This document shows positions 35,602-43,559 of a DNA stretch of 64,000 nucleotides, piece by piece; positions within the stretch are counted from its first letter, which is position 1; each line of letters begins with the position of its first letter. A program made the position numbers and the translations under genes. Below the pieces are notes generated by a model, which was given only the letters and a program-made list of their open reading frames with translations, searched no databases and was not told the DNA's origin. Source of the DNA: Clostridiales bacterium (GTDB taxonomy: Bacteria > Bacillota > Clostridia > Oscillospirales > CAG-272); NCBI GenBank assembly GCA_012800735.1, contig JAAZIU010000025.1, forward strand, positions 62,001 to 126,000. The letters are read 5' to 3'.

Positions 35602-35859
35602 TTATAACTCGCGCAGTACAAGATCCGTGCTGCCCTGATTCAACCCGAATTCAATTCTCAGAACCTTCGGATGGTTCTTATAACTTTTTCTTACCAGCTC
35701 CCGGATGGCTGTTCCGCCGCGATAACCGTGTATCACCCTTATGCGGTAAACCGATCGATCTGCCTTCCGGAGCCCGGCGTCTATGGCTGTCTTCGCCTGG
35801 GTTTTATTCAGACCGTGAACATCGAGTTCGACGACGCCAAAGTTATAATTTATCGGCAT
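35602..35859 (-). CDS. Stand-alone Smr domain protein
   Basis: 85-residue protein consisting of little more than an Smr (small MutS-related) domain: ELDVHGLNKTQAKTAID, then IRVIHGYRGGTAIRELVRK and a closing FGLNQGSTDLVLREL. Smr domains bind or cut branched nucleic acids or RNA. The start is the ATG at 35859, with GGAGG 5 bp upstream. The MutS-like ATPase at 25.8-27.4 kb lacks an Smr domain. The gene is divergent from the glycerol-1-phosphate dehydrogenase gene. Confidence 0.85.
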   Translation of the reverse strand: MPINYNFGVVELDVHGLNKTQAKTAIDAGLRKADRSVYRIRVIHGYRGGTAIRELVRKSYKNHPKVLRIEFGLNQGSTDLVLREL

Positions 35860-35975
35860 ATTTTCCTCCGGATACGATTGCATATTATATATTACATACA
35901 AGTATACCATCTGCTCTCGGGGTTTTCAACCCCGGACGGTAAACAATTCGGAAGCTAAAGGAGCGTGGTCAATTT

Positions 35976-37265
35976 ATGGATATAAAGCGTATAGTCGACA
36001 GCCTCCGAGACTGCCCGTGCGGGCGGGCTCACAAAGCCGACGTCAAAGCGATTGAAATCGGCGGGGGACTTAAGGCTGAAACCGCAAAAATACTGAACAA
36101 ACACGGCTTTCCTAAAAAGATTCTTGTCGTGGCCGACAAAAACACCCTGAGAGCTTCCGACGGTATTATGGAGATACTCAAGGAAGGCGGATTTGACACG
36201 GAACTTGAGCTTTACGACGATTTGCGCGTCGCCGAAATGAGCGAATGTAAACGACTGGAAGAAATCTGCAAGAGCCGCGGCTTTGAAGGAATACTTTCGG
36301 TCGGTTCCGGCTCGCTCAACGATATCTGCCGATTCGCCGCGCTTCATGCGGACACCGATTTCGCCATATTCGCCACCGCGCCGAGCATGGACGGCTTTGC
36401 TTCCGGAACCGCGCCGATAACCGACAACAACTTTAAAACCACTCATCCCGCCCGTCAGCCTTCAATTATAATAGCTGACACCGCTATCCTTGCAAAATCT
36501 CCGGCAATTTTAAAATCCGCCGGATTCGGAGATATGATAGGCAAACTCACCGGTCTTGTCGATTGGAGGGTGTCTCATCTTCTGACAGGCGAATATTACT
36601 GCAAAAACATCGCGGCGCTGACCGAGGAAGCGCTCCGCCGGGTAACCGCGCTCGCAGAAAGGATAACCGAGGAGTCCGAAGAAGCCGCGGAAGCGGTTAT
36701 GGAAGCGCTGGTTATTACCGGCATTGCGATGAAGCTTGCCGACTGCGTCAGACCCGCCTCCGGTGATGAACATATAATATCCCATTACTGGGAGATAAAA
36801 AAACTGGAAGCCGGTCAGCTCTCCGATTTTCACGGCAGAAAGGTCGGAGTCGCTACTCTTATCTGCTCGAGGATATACCGTTATCTGGCTTCCTTTGAAA
36901 CGGTAGAGCCGACCGCCGAAAATCTCGACTGGGAGAAAATCCACAGAGTTTACGGACCGAATTTTACTAAAGATGTAATTCGGCTGAACAGCCCGACCGT
37001 AACCGAAGAAACGACTCCGGAGCTAATAAAAGAAAACTGGCAGGCGATAAGGGAGATAGTCTTTACTACCCTTCCTTCAAACGAAAAACTTAAAGCGCTT
37101 ATGAAAACCGCCGGAGCGCCGACGACAATCAAAGAGATCGATGTTTCGCCGGAACTCGGACTTGAGGGCGTGATTTATCATCCTTATATGCGCTATCGCA
37201 TGACGCTGATGCGTCTTATACCGATGCTGAATATCCCGATTGACTGGAAATCCTTTATCGAATGA
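35976..37265 (+). CDS. araM: sn-Glycerol-1-phosphate dehydrogenase (AraM/EgsA family)
   Basis: 429-residue NAD(P)H- and metal-dependent dehydrogenase that reduces dihydroxyacetone phosphate to sn-glycerol-1-phosphate. GSGSLNDICRFAA (~109-121) binds cofactor; TAPSMDGFASGTAPI, AGFGDMIGKLTG, SGDEHIISHYWE and HGRKVGVAT supply substrate- and metal-binding residues. In archaea this makes the ether-lipid backbone; in Bacillus AraM feeds heptaprenylglyceryl phosphate. A CGGGGTT / AACCCCG hairpin (35918-35934) lies upstream without a U-run. Its stop overlaps the GH5-like start by 4 bp (ATGA). Confidence 0.9.
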   Translation: MDIKRIVDSLRDCPCGRAHKADVKAIEIGGGLKAETAKILNKHGFPKKILVVADKNTLRASDGIMEILKEGGFDTELELYDDLRVAEMSECKRLEEICKSRGFEGILSVGSGSLNDICRFAALHADTDFAIFATAPSMDGFASGTAPITDNNFKTTHPARQPSIIIADTAILAKSPAILKSAGFGDMIGKLTGLVDWRVSHLLTGEYYCKNIAALTEEALRRVTALAERITEESEEAAEAVMEALVITGIAMKLADCVRPASGDEHIISHYWEIKKLEAGQLSDFHGRKVGVATLICSRIYRYLASFETVEPTAENLDWEKIHRVYGPNFTKDVIRLNSPTVTEETTPELIKENWQAIREIVFTTLPSNEKLKALMKTAGAPTTIKEIDVSPELGLEGVIYHPYMRYRMTLMRLIPMLNIPIDWKSFIE

Positions 37266-38602
37266 GAGCAGACAACATGAAGAACAGCAGATATTTCGGA
37301 CTGCGTTTCGACGGGAGCAGGATACTGCTCGGCCGCCATCCTTACTGCGGTTTCGGGGTTAATTATTTCGGCGCCTTCGCGCACAACTATATGAAAGAAC
37401 CGGAAGACGCCGACTGGCGCGACGCTTTTGCCACGATCAAGACCTACGGCATAGATTTTATCCGACTTCCCTTCGGCGGTTACGGACCGGAATACTATGA
37501 AGAATACGACCGAAATCCCGAAAAGATATTCGGCCGCCTTGACGCGCTTGTCGCCGAAGCGGAAAGGATTCAGCTCGGACTTATTGTAACTCTTTTCTGG
37601 CACGACGGCGCGATACCCGCCCATGTCGGCGGCAAGCGGGCAGACTGGGGAAATCTCAAATCCGATACCTGTCAATACGCGCTTGAATATGCGGCTACAA
37701 TAGTCAGCCGATATAAAGGCAGCCCCGCAGTCTGGGCGTGGGAGATAGGCAACGAATACAACCTTTCCTGCGACCTTTGCGACAGAAAAACCTGGCAGTG
37801 GCTGCCGCCCTGGTGCAACAAGCCGACCGGTTATGATTATTACACCTCCGACGAGCTTAAAATCTTTCTGGCGGCGGCTGCGGCAACCGTCCGCGGCGCC
37901 GACTCCCGCCGAATGATAAGCTCCGGTCACGGTGAGATGCGGCCGGAAGCGGCTTCTCTTGCCCGGGCATCGGCGAAACTTAACGAGCTTACGCACATCT
38001 GGACACCCTCTTTCGAGCCGCAGACAAGAGCAGAATTTGACGCGATGAACGAAAAGCTCACCCCCAAACCGATCGATACCCTAAGTTTCCATCTTCAGCA
38101 CGGTACCTCCGACGGTTCCAAAAAATATATTGAATATTTTGAGAGATTCGGAGAGCTGCTTAGTCAGAAGGAGTATTTTGAGGCGTATAGAGAAACCGCC
38201 AAAAAATTAGGAAAAGCGCTCTATTTCGGGGAGATGGGCGACTATATGGAACTCGCGGGGAGGGCGGAAAGCGTTATGCACTTCCGCGACCTTTGTTTTG
38301 ATATAACCGACGCGGGAATTTGTCTTGCATCTGCTTGGCTGTTTCAGGATTTTGACGACAACGGCATGAACGGCGCGCGGCTTGCGGTTTTGGGAGAGGC
38401 AAACGACGAGCTTAAAGCCAAAGGAAAGGCAAGGCTTGACAAATACTGGCCGAAAGTCAGAGAGAAAGCCGAAAAACACGTGAATAAAGAAAAAAAGTCC
38501 CGTTCCGGATTAAAAACCGCGGCATTAATTGCGGCTGCGGCAACCGCGGCGGCAGTTGCCGCAGGCGTGCGTTTTTTAAAAAATAATTCACATAAGAAAT
38601 AG
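37262..38602 (+). CDS. GH5-like glycosidase with C-terminal membrane tail
   Basis: 446 residues. A TIM barrel of clan GH-A type is indicated by FIRLPFGGYGP, VWAWEIGNEYN (acid/base Glu after Asn) and ALYFGEMGDY (probable nucleophile Glu). There is no N-terminal signal. The end has a Lys-rich stretch, then a hydrophobic Ala-rich helix (~418-436) and a short basic tail, the layout of a tail-anchored protein. An ATGA overlap couples it to araM; an internal ATG at 37277 is an alternative start. It is related to cellulase/mannanase enzymes; the true substrate is unknown. Confidence 0.7.
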   Translation: MRADNMKNSRYFGLRFDGSRILLGRHPYCGFGVNYFGAFAHNYMKEPEDADWRDAFATIKTYGIDFIRLPFGGYGPEYYEEYDRNPEKIFGRLDALVAEAERIQLGLIVTLFWHDGAIPAHVGGKRADWGNLKSDTCQYALEYAATIVSRYKGSPAVWAWEIGNEYNLSCDLCDRKTWQWLPPWCNKPTGYDYYTSDELKIFLAAAAATVRGADSRRMISSGHGEMRPEAASLARASAKLNELTHIWTPSFEPQTRAEFDAMNEKLTPKPIDTLSFHLQHGTSDGSKKYIEYFERFGELLSQKEYFEAYRETAKKLGKALYFGEMGDYMELAGRAESVMHFRDLCFDITDAGICLASAWLFQDFDDNGMNGARLAVLGEANDELKAKGKARLDKYWPKVREKAEKHVNKEKKSRSGLKTAALIAAAATAAAVAAGVRFLKNNSHKK

Positions 38603-38629
38603 ATGAGGTATACCAAGCATCGAAAACGA

Positions 38630-38643
38630 TTATCTTAAGATAA
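38630..38643. promoter_or_regulatory. Perfect 14-bp palindrome before the solute-binding protein
   Basis: TTATCTTAAGATAA is a perfect inverted repeat in the 68-bp gap before the gene at 38671, with TATAAA a few bases downstream (38647-38652). It is a candidate operator for a sugar-responsive regulator; no known consensus is recognised. Confidence 0.4.
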
Positions 38644-38670
38644 ACATATAAAACAAAAGGAGAAAAAAAG

Positions 38671-40149
38671 ATGAAATTAAAGAGGGGTTTATCACTTATC
38701 TTCGCGGCGCTGCTGATAATGTCTTCGCTGCTTTCGGTTTCCTGCGGCGGAGAAGACAAGGGCGCGCTTGACACAACGGCGGCGGCTGACAACGCGGAAG
38801 CGGAGACTACGGCTGAGCTTTCCGAAATCGAAAAACGTCAGCTTATTCCGGACAACCTGCCGGAATCCGACTTCGGCGGTTATGTTTTTACAATAATGAC
38901 ATACTCGCCCGGAACGTATTATCAGGAAGAAGAAACCGGGGACCTCGTCAACGATGTCATATTCCGCCGCAACCGCCAGATTGAGGAACGTTTCAACTTT
39001 GAGATTAGGGTAAATGCGCATCCCGGAATTGCTGAACTTGACGAAGCTTTCAAAAAATACGTTACCGCCGGTGAAAAAGCCGTCGATATCTGTATCCCGC
39101 ATCAGATTCAATCCGGCTCCGGTTTTGTGATGGGGCATATTATCCGAAGCTGGAACGATGTTCCGCACATCGATCTTACACAATCCTGGTGGAACAGTCA
39201 GATTAACGAAACGATGGAAATACTCGACAAGCAGTATTTCATTGCCGGAAGCATTACGATTCCCTATCCTTTCTGTATGCTTTTCAACAAACAACTTGGA
39301 GAAAACTACGGTATTACCGGCGTTTATGACACGGTAAGACAGGGAAAGTGGACTATGGATCTCATTTCCGAATACACTAAATTGGTAAGCGAAGACATCA
39401 ACGGCGACGGCGTAATGGACGAAAACGACCAGTACGGTCTTGCCTGCAATAGCGACAACACTACGCTTAACTTTATGTACGGCGCGGATATCTGTTCGGT
39501 TATCATTGACGACAGCGGTATGCCGACGCCGAATGTAATGACAGATAAGATGGTTACGCTTGTAGAAAAGCTTTACAATCTGATCTACAATGACAACCGC
39601 ACCCTCTACGGATATTACGACTTCTATAACGAATTCTGCGCTCCTGCTTTTACCGAAGGACGAGCCTTTATTTTCTGCGGCGGAGTATCTAATGCTCAAA
39701 GCTTCAGATCTACCGAAGTCGACTTCGGTATGATTCCTTATCCGAAATTCGACGAGGCGCAGGAGGGTTATCACACTCACGTTGACGCCTGGAACGGAAT
39801 GCTCTGCATACCGAAGACCGCTTCCGACGACGATATTGCGCGCACCGGCGTGATAGTCGAAGCCATGTGCGCGGAGACATACAAGCAAGTTATCCCGGTC
39901 GTTTATGACATCGCTCTCGGTACCAAATACCTCCGCGACGACGAAAGCTTCGAGATGCTTGATTACATTTATGACGGCATCCTTTACGACTTCGGCTATG
40001 TTTTTGACAGCTGGAACGGATGCACCTGGATTCTTCCGCGCATGATGACAGACAAAAAAACCGACGTCGCTTCATATTGGGCGTCTGTCGAAAAGAGAGT
40101 CCTGAAACATTACGAAAAGATTTATGCAGCGGTTGAAGAAGATATTTAA
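38671..40149 (+). CDS. ABC-type sugar solute-binding lipoprotein
   Basis: 492-residue family 1 extracellular solute-binding protein. The lipobox ends at Cys25 (LSVSC), followed by a Thr/Ala/Glu spacer (~32-55) and a two-lobed binding fold (VNDVIFRRNRQIEERFNFEI, WWNSQINE, FNKQLGENYG, DINGDGVMDENDQYGLA, AFIFCGGVS, WNGMLCIPK). It captures oligosaccharides or similar ligands outside the membrane. No ABC permease or ATPase gene is next to it, so it must use a transporter encoded elsewhere. The ribosome site is AAAAGGAG and a palindrome lies upstream. Confidence 0.85.
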   Translation: MKLKRGLSLIFAALLIMSSLLSVSCGGEDKGALDTTAAADNAEAETTAELSEIEKRQLIPDNLPESDFGGYVFTIMTYSPGTYYQEEETGDLVNDVIFRRNRQIEERFNFEIRVNAHPGIAELDEAFKKYVTAGEKAVDICIPHQIQSGSGFVMGHIIRSWNDVPHIDLTQSWWNSQINETMEILDKQYFIAGSITIPYPFCMLFNKQLGENYGITGVYDTVRQGKWTMDLISEYTKLVSEDINGDGVMDENDQYGLACNSDNTTLNFMYGADICSVIIDDSGMPTPNVMTDKMVTLVEKLYNLIYNDNRTLYGYYDFYNEFCAPAFTEGRAFIFCGGVSNAQSFRSTEVDFGMIPYPKFDEAQEGYHTHVDAWNGMLCIPKTASDDDIARTGVIVEAMCAETYKQVIPVVYDIALGTKYLRDDESFEMLDYIYDGILYDFGYVFDSWNGCTWILPRMMTDKKTDVASYWASVEKRVLKHYEKIYAAVEEDI

Positions 40150-40157
40150 ATAATGAG

Positions 40158-40183
40158 GGCGAGATTAAACTCTCGCCTCTTTA
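40158..40183 (+). terminator. Hairpin after the solute-binding protein gene
   Basis: Stem GGCGAGA / TCTCGCC (40158-40164, 40171-40177) followed by TCTTT, a modest terminator backed by the one just downstream. Confidence 0.55.
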
Positions 40184-40194
40184 ATCTAACCGAA

Positions 40195-40226
40195 TAAAAA
40201 AGGCGGGGGTTATCCTGCCCTTTTTT
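40195..40226. terminator. Bidirectional terminator between convergent genes
   Basis: GGCGGG / CCTGCC stem (one G-U) flanked by A6 on the left and T6 on the right, so it can stop both the solute-binding-protein transcript and the yebC transcript. Confidence 0.8.
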
Positions 40227-40236
40227 GATGTGTTCT

Positions 40237-40977
40237 TTATTCTTCGTCCGAGTTTTCCCAGTTGTGGTAAACGTCGGTCACGTCGTCGTTGTCGTCGAAG
40301 TTATCGAGAATCGACTGCATATTTTTTATTACTTCTTCATCGGTCAAGGTAATATATGTAGACGGTATCTTTTCAACCTCGGCAGACAAAATTTCGTAAC
40401 CGGCGGCTTCAACATCGTTCCGGACAGCGCTGAGCTGAGCGGGATCGGTGGTGATTTCATAAACGTCGCCTTCTGATGAGAAGTCTTCGGCTCCCGCCAT
40501 AATAGCGGTTTCCATCAGCTTTTCTCCGTCTATTTCCTGCTCCTCATCCTTTTCGATGACAATGATACCCTTATCGGTAAAAAGGAATCCGACAGAGCCG
40601 GTAACGCCCAGGTTGCCGCCGTATTTATCAAATATATGGCGGACTTCGCCGGCAGCGCGGTTTCTGTTGTCTGTGGTGACCTCGACTATTACGGCGACTC
40701 CTCCGGGACCGTAGCCTTCGTAAGTGATTTCCTCGTATACGATGCTGTCGTCGCCGACAGCGCGCTTGATTATACGGTCGATATTGTCGTTTGGAACGTT
40801 CTGAGATTTCGCCTTTGTGATAAGGTCGCGGAGCTTTGAGTTAGTTGCCGGGTCGGGTCCGCCTTCGCGGATGGCTACCGAAATCTCCTTGCCGATTTTT
40901 GTGAAAATCTTAGCCCGCTGCGCGTCTGTCTTTGCTTTTTTATGCTTTATGTTGCTCCATTTACTATGGCCTGCCAT
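40237..40977 (-). CDS. yebC: YebC/PmpR family protein
   Basis: 246 residues, the normal length. The start MAGHSKWSNIKHKKAKTDAQRAKIFTKIGKEI and the segment GPGGVAVIVEVTTDNRNR are diagnostic. The family was annotated as transcriptional regulators and includes members shown to relieve ribosome stalling at proline-rich stretches. It is 22 bp downstream of argS in the same operon, so it is co-expressed with a translation gene. Confidence 0.94.
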   Translation of the reverse strand: MAGHSKWSNIKHKKAKTDAQRAKIFTKIGKEISVAIREGGPDPATNSKLRDLITKAKSQNVPNDNIDRIIKRAVGDDSIVYEEITYEGYGPGGVAVIVEVTTDNRNRAAGEVRHIFDKYGGNLGVTGSVGFLFTDKGIIVIEKDEEQEIDGEKLMETAIMAGAEDFSSEGDVYEITTDPAQLSAVRNDVEAAGYEILSAEVEKIPSTYITLTDEEVIKNMQSILDNFDDNDDVTDVYHNWENSDEE

Positions 40978-40999
40978 GACTTATTCTCCTATATTTGTA

Positions 41000-42757
41000 T
41001 CAAATCTTTTCCGGTGTTTTAAGGCAGATAAGTCCGAGCGAGGACTTAAGTGTGTATCCGGCGGCGCGGGTAAGGGCGAGTCTGAAGTTTTGAGCCTCCT
41101 CCGATTCTGCGCCTATGATTCGGGTCGACTGATATAAGCGGTTGAACGCTGTCGCCACGTCGTAACTGTAACGGGTGATGACCGACGGCTCGTAACCTTC
41201 GATCGCCGCCGTAACTTTTTCCGGCAGCAGCATCAGCTGGCGCATAAGCGCCGCTTCGTATTCGTTTGGCCGGTAATCGCCTGGGGCGTATGGCTCATCG
41301 GCAAGCTCCCCTGCCTTTGCGAGGATTGACGCCGTCCGCGCGTATGTATATTGAACATAAGGTCCGGTCGCGCCGTCGAAACTCAGCGCGTCTTCCATAT
41401 TGAAACTTATATCTTTAATGCGGCTGTTCCAGAGATAATGGAAGATAACCGCGCCGACGCCGACGGCTTCCGCCGCTTCTTCGCGGTTTTCGATATCCGG
41501 GTTCTTCTCGGCGATGATGCCGCTGACCTTTTCGATTGCGTCGTCGAAGAGTTCGTCCAGCAGCACCATATTGCCTTCGCGAGTTGAAAGCTTAGCGCCG
41601 CCGACGCTTATCGTGCCGTAAGGGACATGGACAAGCTTGTCCGCCCAGTCATATCCCATAAGCTCGATTACCTTAAACCATTGCGCGAAATGCAGGCTTT
41701 GACCCGCCGATGTGACATATAAGGCAAGGTCAAAATCATAGGTCTCCTTGCGGTAGACCGCCGCGGCGATGTCCCGCGTCGGGTAAAGGGTTGAGCCGTC
41801 GCTTTTTAGGATAAGGCAGGGCGGCATTTTATAATCTTCGAGATCGACAAGCCACGCGCCTTTGTCCTGCTTCATTATACCGCTTTCGCGAAGTTTTTCT
41901 ACCTGCCGCGGCATTTTATCGGTATAGAAACTTTCGCCCTTCCAGGAATCGAACTCGATCCCGAGCAGCTTATAGGTGTTTTTATATTCCTCAATCGAGA
42001 TTTCGCGGAACCATTTCCAAAGCTCGGTGTTGCGCTCGTCACCGTTTTCGAGTTTGCGGAATTCGGCTCTTGCCGCGTCGTCAAGCGCCGGGTCTTCTTC
42101 CGCTTCGCGGTGAAAGCGGACATAGAGATCGAGCATCTCATCGACTCCGCGTTCTTCTATTGCGGCGCGGTCGCCCCATTTTTCATATGCGACGATCATC
42201 TTGCCGAACTGGGTGCCCCAGTCGCCGATGTAGTTGATGCCGACGACTTTATAGCCGACGGCTTCGAGCAGCAGCTTAAGCGAATGTCCGATGACGGTCG
42301 TTCCCAAATGACCTATATGGAAAGGTTTGCAGAGGTTCGGGGAACTATAGTCGATGACTACCGTCTTTCCGCGTCCCGCATCCGAGCCGCCCCATTTTTC
42401 TTTTGCGTCGAGGATTGCCGGAAGCAGCCCTTCAAGGTAGAAATTGTTTGAAATTGTCAGGTTCAAGTATCCGCCGGCGATCTCTGCTTTCTCGATAAAA
42501 GGCAGCTTTTCTGCGATACCCTCGCCGAGTTTCGCCGCGATTGCCGGCGGCGCTGTGCGGAGAGTTTTCGACAGTTTAAAGCAGGGGACGGCGATGTCAC
42601 CCATCGAGGGGTCGGGGGGATACTCAAGAGAAGCTTTCAGCTGCGCTTCAAGCTCCTCGTTATCCGGCAAAGCCGCTGACGGAAAACCTGCGGCAGCAAC
42701 CTTTGCAAGATACTCGCAAAGCTCTGTTTTCAGAACTTCAAGTGTCATCCGATTCAT
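41000..42757 (-). CDS. argS: Arginyl-tRNA synthetase
   Basis: 585-residue class I synthetase. The N-terminal Add1 domain (MGDIAVPCFKLSKTLR) is followed by the catalytic HIGH motif PFHIGHLGTT with SSPNLCKPF upstream, the KMSKS-equivalent region AKLSTREGNMVLLDEL, and a C-terminal helical anticodon-binding domain (YDVATAFNRLYQSTRII). AAGGA lies ~7 bp before the ATG. It lies 47 bp downstream of a 51-residue microprotein gene with no terminator between, so the promoter at 42996-43024 probably drives the microprotein, argS and yebC together. Confidence 0.95.
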   Translation of the reverse strand: MNRMTLEVLKTELCEYLAKVAAAGFPSAALPDNEELEAQLKASLEYPPDPSMGDIAVPCFKLSKTLRTAPPAIAAKLGEGIAEKLPFIEKAEIAGGYLNLTISNNFYLEGLLPAILDAKEKWGGSDAGRGKTVVIDYSSPNLCKPFHIGHLGTTVIGHSLKLLLEAVGYKVVGINYIGDWGTQFGKMIVAYEKWGDRAAIEERGVDEMLDLYVRFHREAEEDPALDDAARAEFRKLENGDERNTELWKWFREISIEEYKNTYKLLGIEFDSWKGESFYTDKMPRQVEKLRESGIMKQDKGAWLVDLEDYKMPPCLILKSDGSTLYPTRDIAAAVYRKETYDFDLALYVTSAGQSLHFAQWFKVIELMGYDWADKLVHVPYGTISVGGAKLSTREGNMVLLDELFDDAIEKVSGIIAEKNPDIENREEAAEAVGVGAVIFHYLWNSRIKDISFNMEDALSFDGATGPYVQYTYARTASILAKAGELADEPYAPGDYRPNEYEAALMRQLMLLPEKVTAAIEGYEPSVITRYSYDVATAFNRLYQSTRIIGAESEEAQNFRLALTRAAGYTLKSSLGLICLKTPEKI

Positions 42758-42804
42758 TTATTTATCCTTATAAAAAATTCGCTGAAAAACAAAACAGATA
42801 AATT

Positions 42805-42960
42805 TTATTTGCGGCGGTTGCCCAAAACAACAAGCACAACCACAAGCACCGCCGAAACGATAGCCACCGGAATAAGCCAGGTGAGTTTGGTATCGCCGGT
42901 AAGCGGCGCGCAAATATTCAAGATGCTCATGAGAGCGGAAATCAAAGTTGTATAAATCAT
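42805..42960 (-). CDS. 51-residue microprotein resembling a free LPXTG-type sorting signal
   Basis: A small gene with strong support: GGAG 6 bp before the ATG and a consensus promoter upstream. The protein has a short hydrophobic N-terminal part (~1-17), then A-P-L-T-G-D-T (18-24), a hydrophobic helix (~26-47) and the basic end NRRK. Sortase substrates end in the same order: xPxTGD, membrane helix, positive tail. Here nothing precedes the motif except ~17 mostly hydrophobic residues. It may be a tiny membrane protein, a decoy sortase substrate or a wall-linked peptide. It is the first gene before argS and yebC. Function unknown. Confidence 0.75.
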   Translation of the reverse strand: MIYTTLISALMSILNICAPLTGDTKLTWLIPVAIVSAVLVVVLVVLGNRRK

Positions 42961-42995
42961 GTCAAACTCCAGATAAAATAATCAATACTCTACAT

Positions 42996-43024
42996 ATTAT
43001 ATCATTTTTTGACATTATTGACAA
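42996..43024 (-). promoter_or_regulatory. Promoter of the microprotein-argS-yebC operon
   Basis: Minus strand TTGTCA (43019-43024), 17-bp spacer, TATAAT (42996-43001) preceded by TGA (extended -10). It is divergent from the ylxM promoter about 40 bp away. Confidence 0.8.
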
Positions 43025-43064
43025 GAGATAATTATTAAATTTTTGTCAAATACCGCTGCGGCAC

Positions 43065-43093
43065 TTGACAAACGAACCGAATTGAGGTATAAT
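43065..43093 (+). promoter_or_regulatory. Consensus promoter of the ylxM-ffh operon
   Basis: TTGACA (43065-43070), 17-bp spacer, TATAAT (43088-43093). Confidence 0.85.
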
Positions 43094-43168
43094 ATGTAAA
43101 GCGTTTCGCTTAACACCGCTTTTTAATCGAAGAACGCCGGTACAAATGCCGAACAGGAGACGAAGGAT

Positions 43169-43528
43169 ATGCCTGACAATACAAAAAAACCGCTGCTCGC
43201 AGATATCGAACATGTCAGGATAACCAAGCTTTATGATATTTACGGCGAGATGCTCTCGGAGCGCCAACGGGAAGCGATGGAGCTTTGGGTAAACGAGGAT
43301 CATTCCCTTTCCGAAATCGGAGATTTATTGGGTCTTACCCGCGCCGGAGCTCACGACAGGATAACAAAAGCCTGCGCCATAATCGAGGAGCTTGAAGCAA
43401 AATTAGGTCTTCTTGCAAAAGCCGATCGTTGGACTCGGGAACTCGAGATGATTATCTCTCTTTCAGAGAAAGTCAGCGGGGGCGAAAGAATCGCGCAGAC
43501 GGCTCGCCGTCTGCTTGACGATATGTAG
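43169..43528 (+). CDS. ylxM: YlxM, signal recognition particle-associated HTH protein
   Basis: 119-residue helix-turn-helix protein found next to ffh in Firmicutes. Residues ~10-60 (LYDIYGEMLSERQREAMELWVNEDHSLSEIGDLLGLTRAGAHDRI) resemble a sigma-70 region 4 HTH. YlxM assists the SRP pathway in some species. The ribosome site is GAAGGAT just before the ATG, and the promoter at 43065 drives it together with ffh. Confidence 0.92.
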   Translation: MPDNTKKPLLADIEHVRITKLYDIYGEMLSERQREAMELWVNEDHSLSEIGDLLGLTRAGAHDRITKACAIIEELEAKLGLLAKADRWTRELEMIISLSEKVSGGERIAQTARRLLDDM

Positions 43529-43559
43529 AATCAACCACAATACCATATTATTGATATAA

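Noticed and set aside
38692-39888. Long open frame (398 codons) on the minus strand across the solute-binding protein gene
   Set aside because: It is the antisense of a clear lipoprotein gene with full family motifs; the frame has no ribosome site and no recognisable domain. Codon bias of the real gene keeps the opposite frame open.
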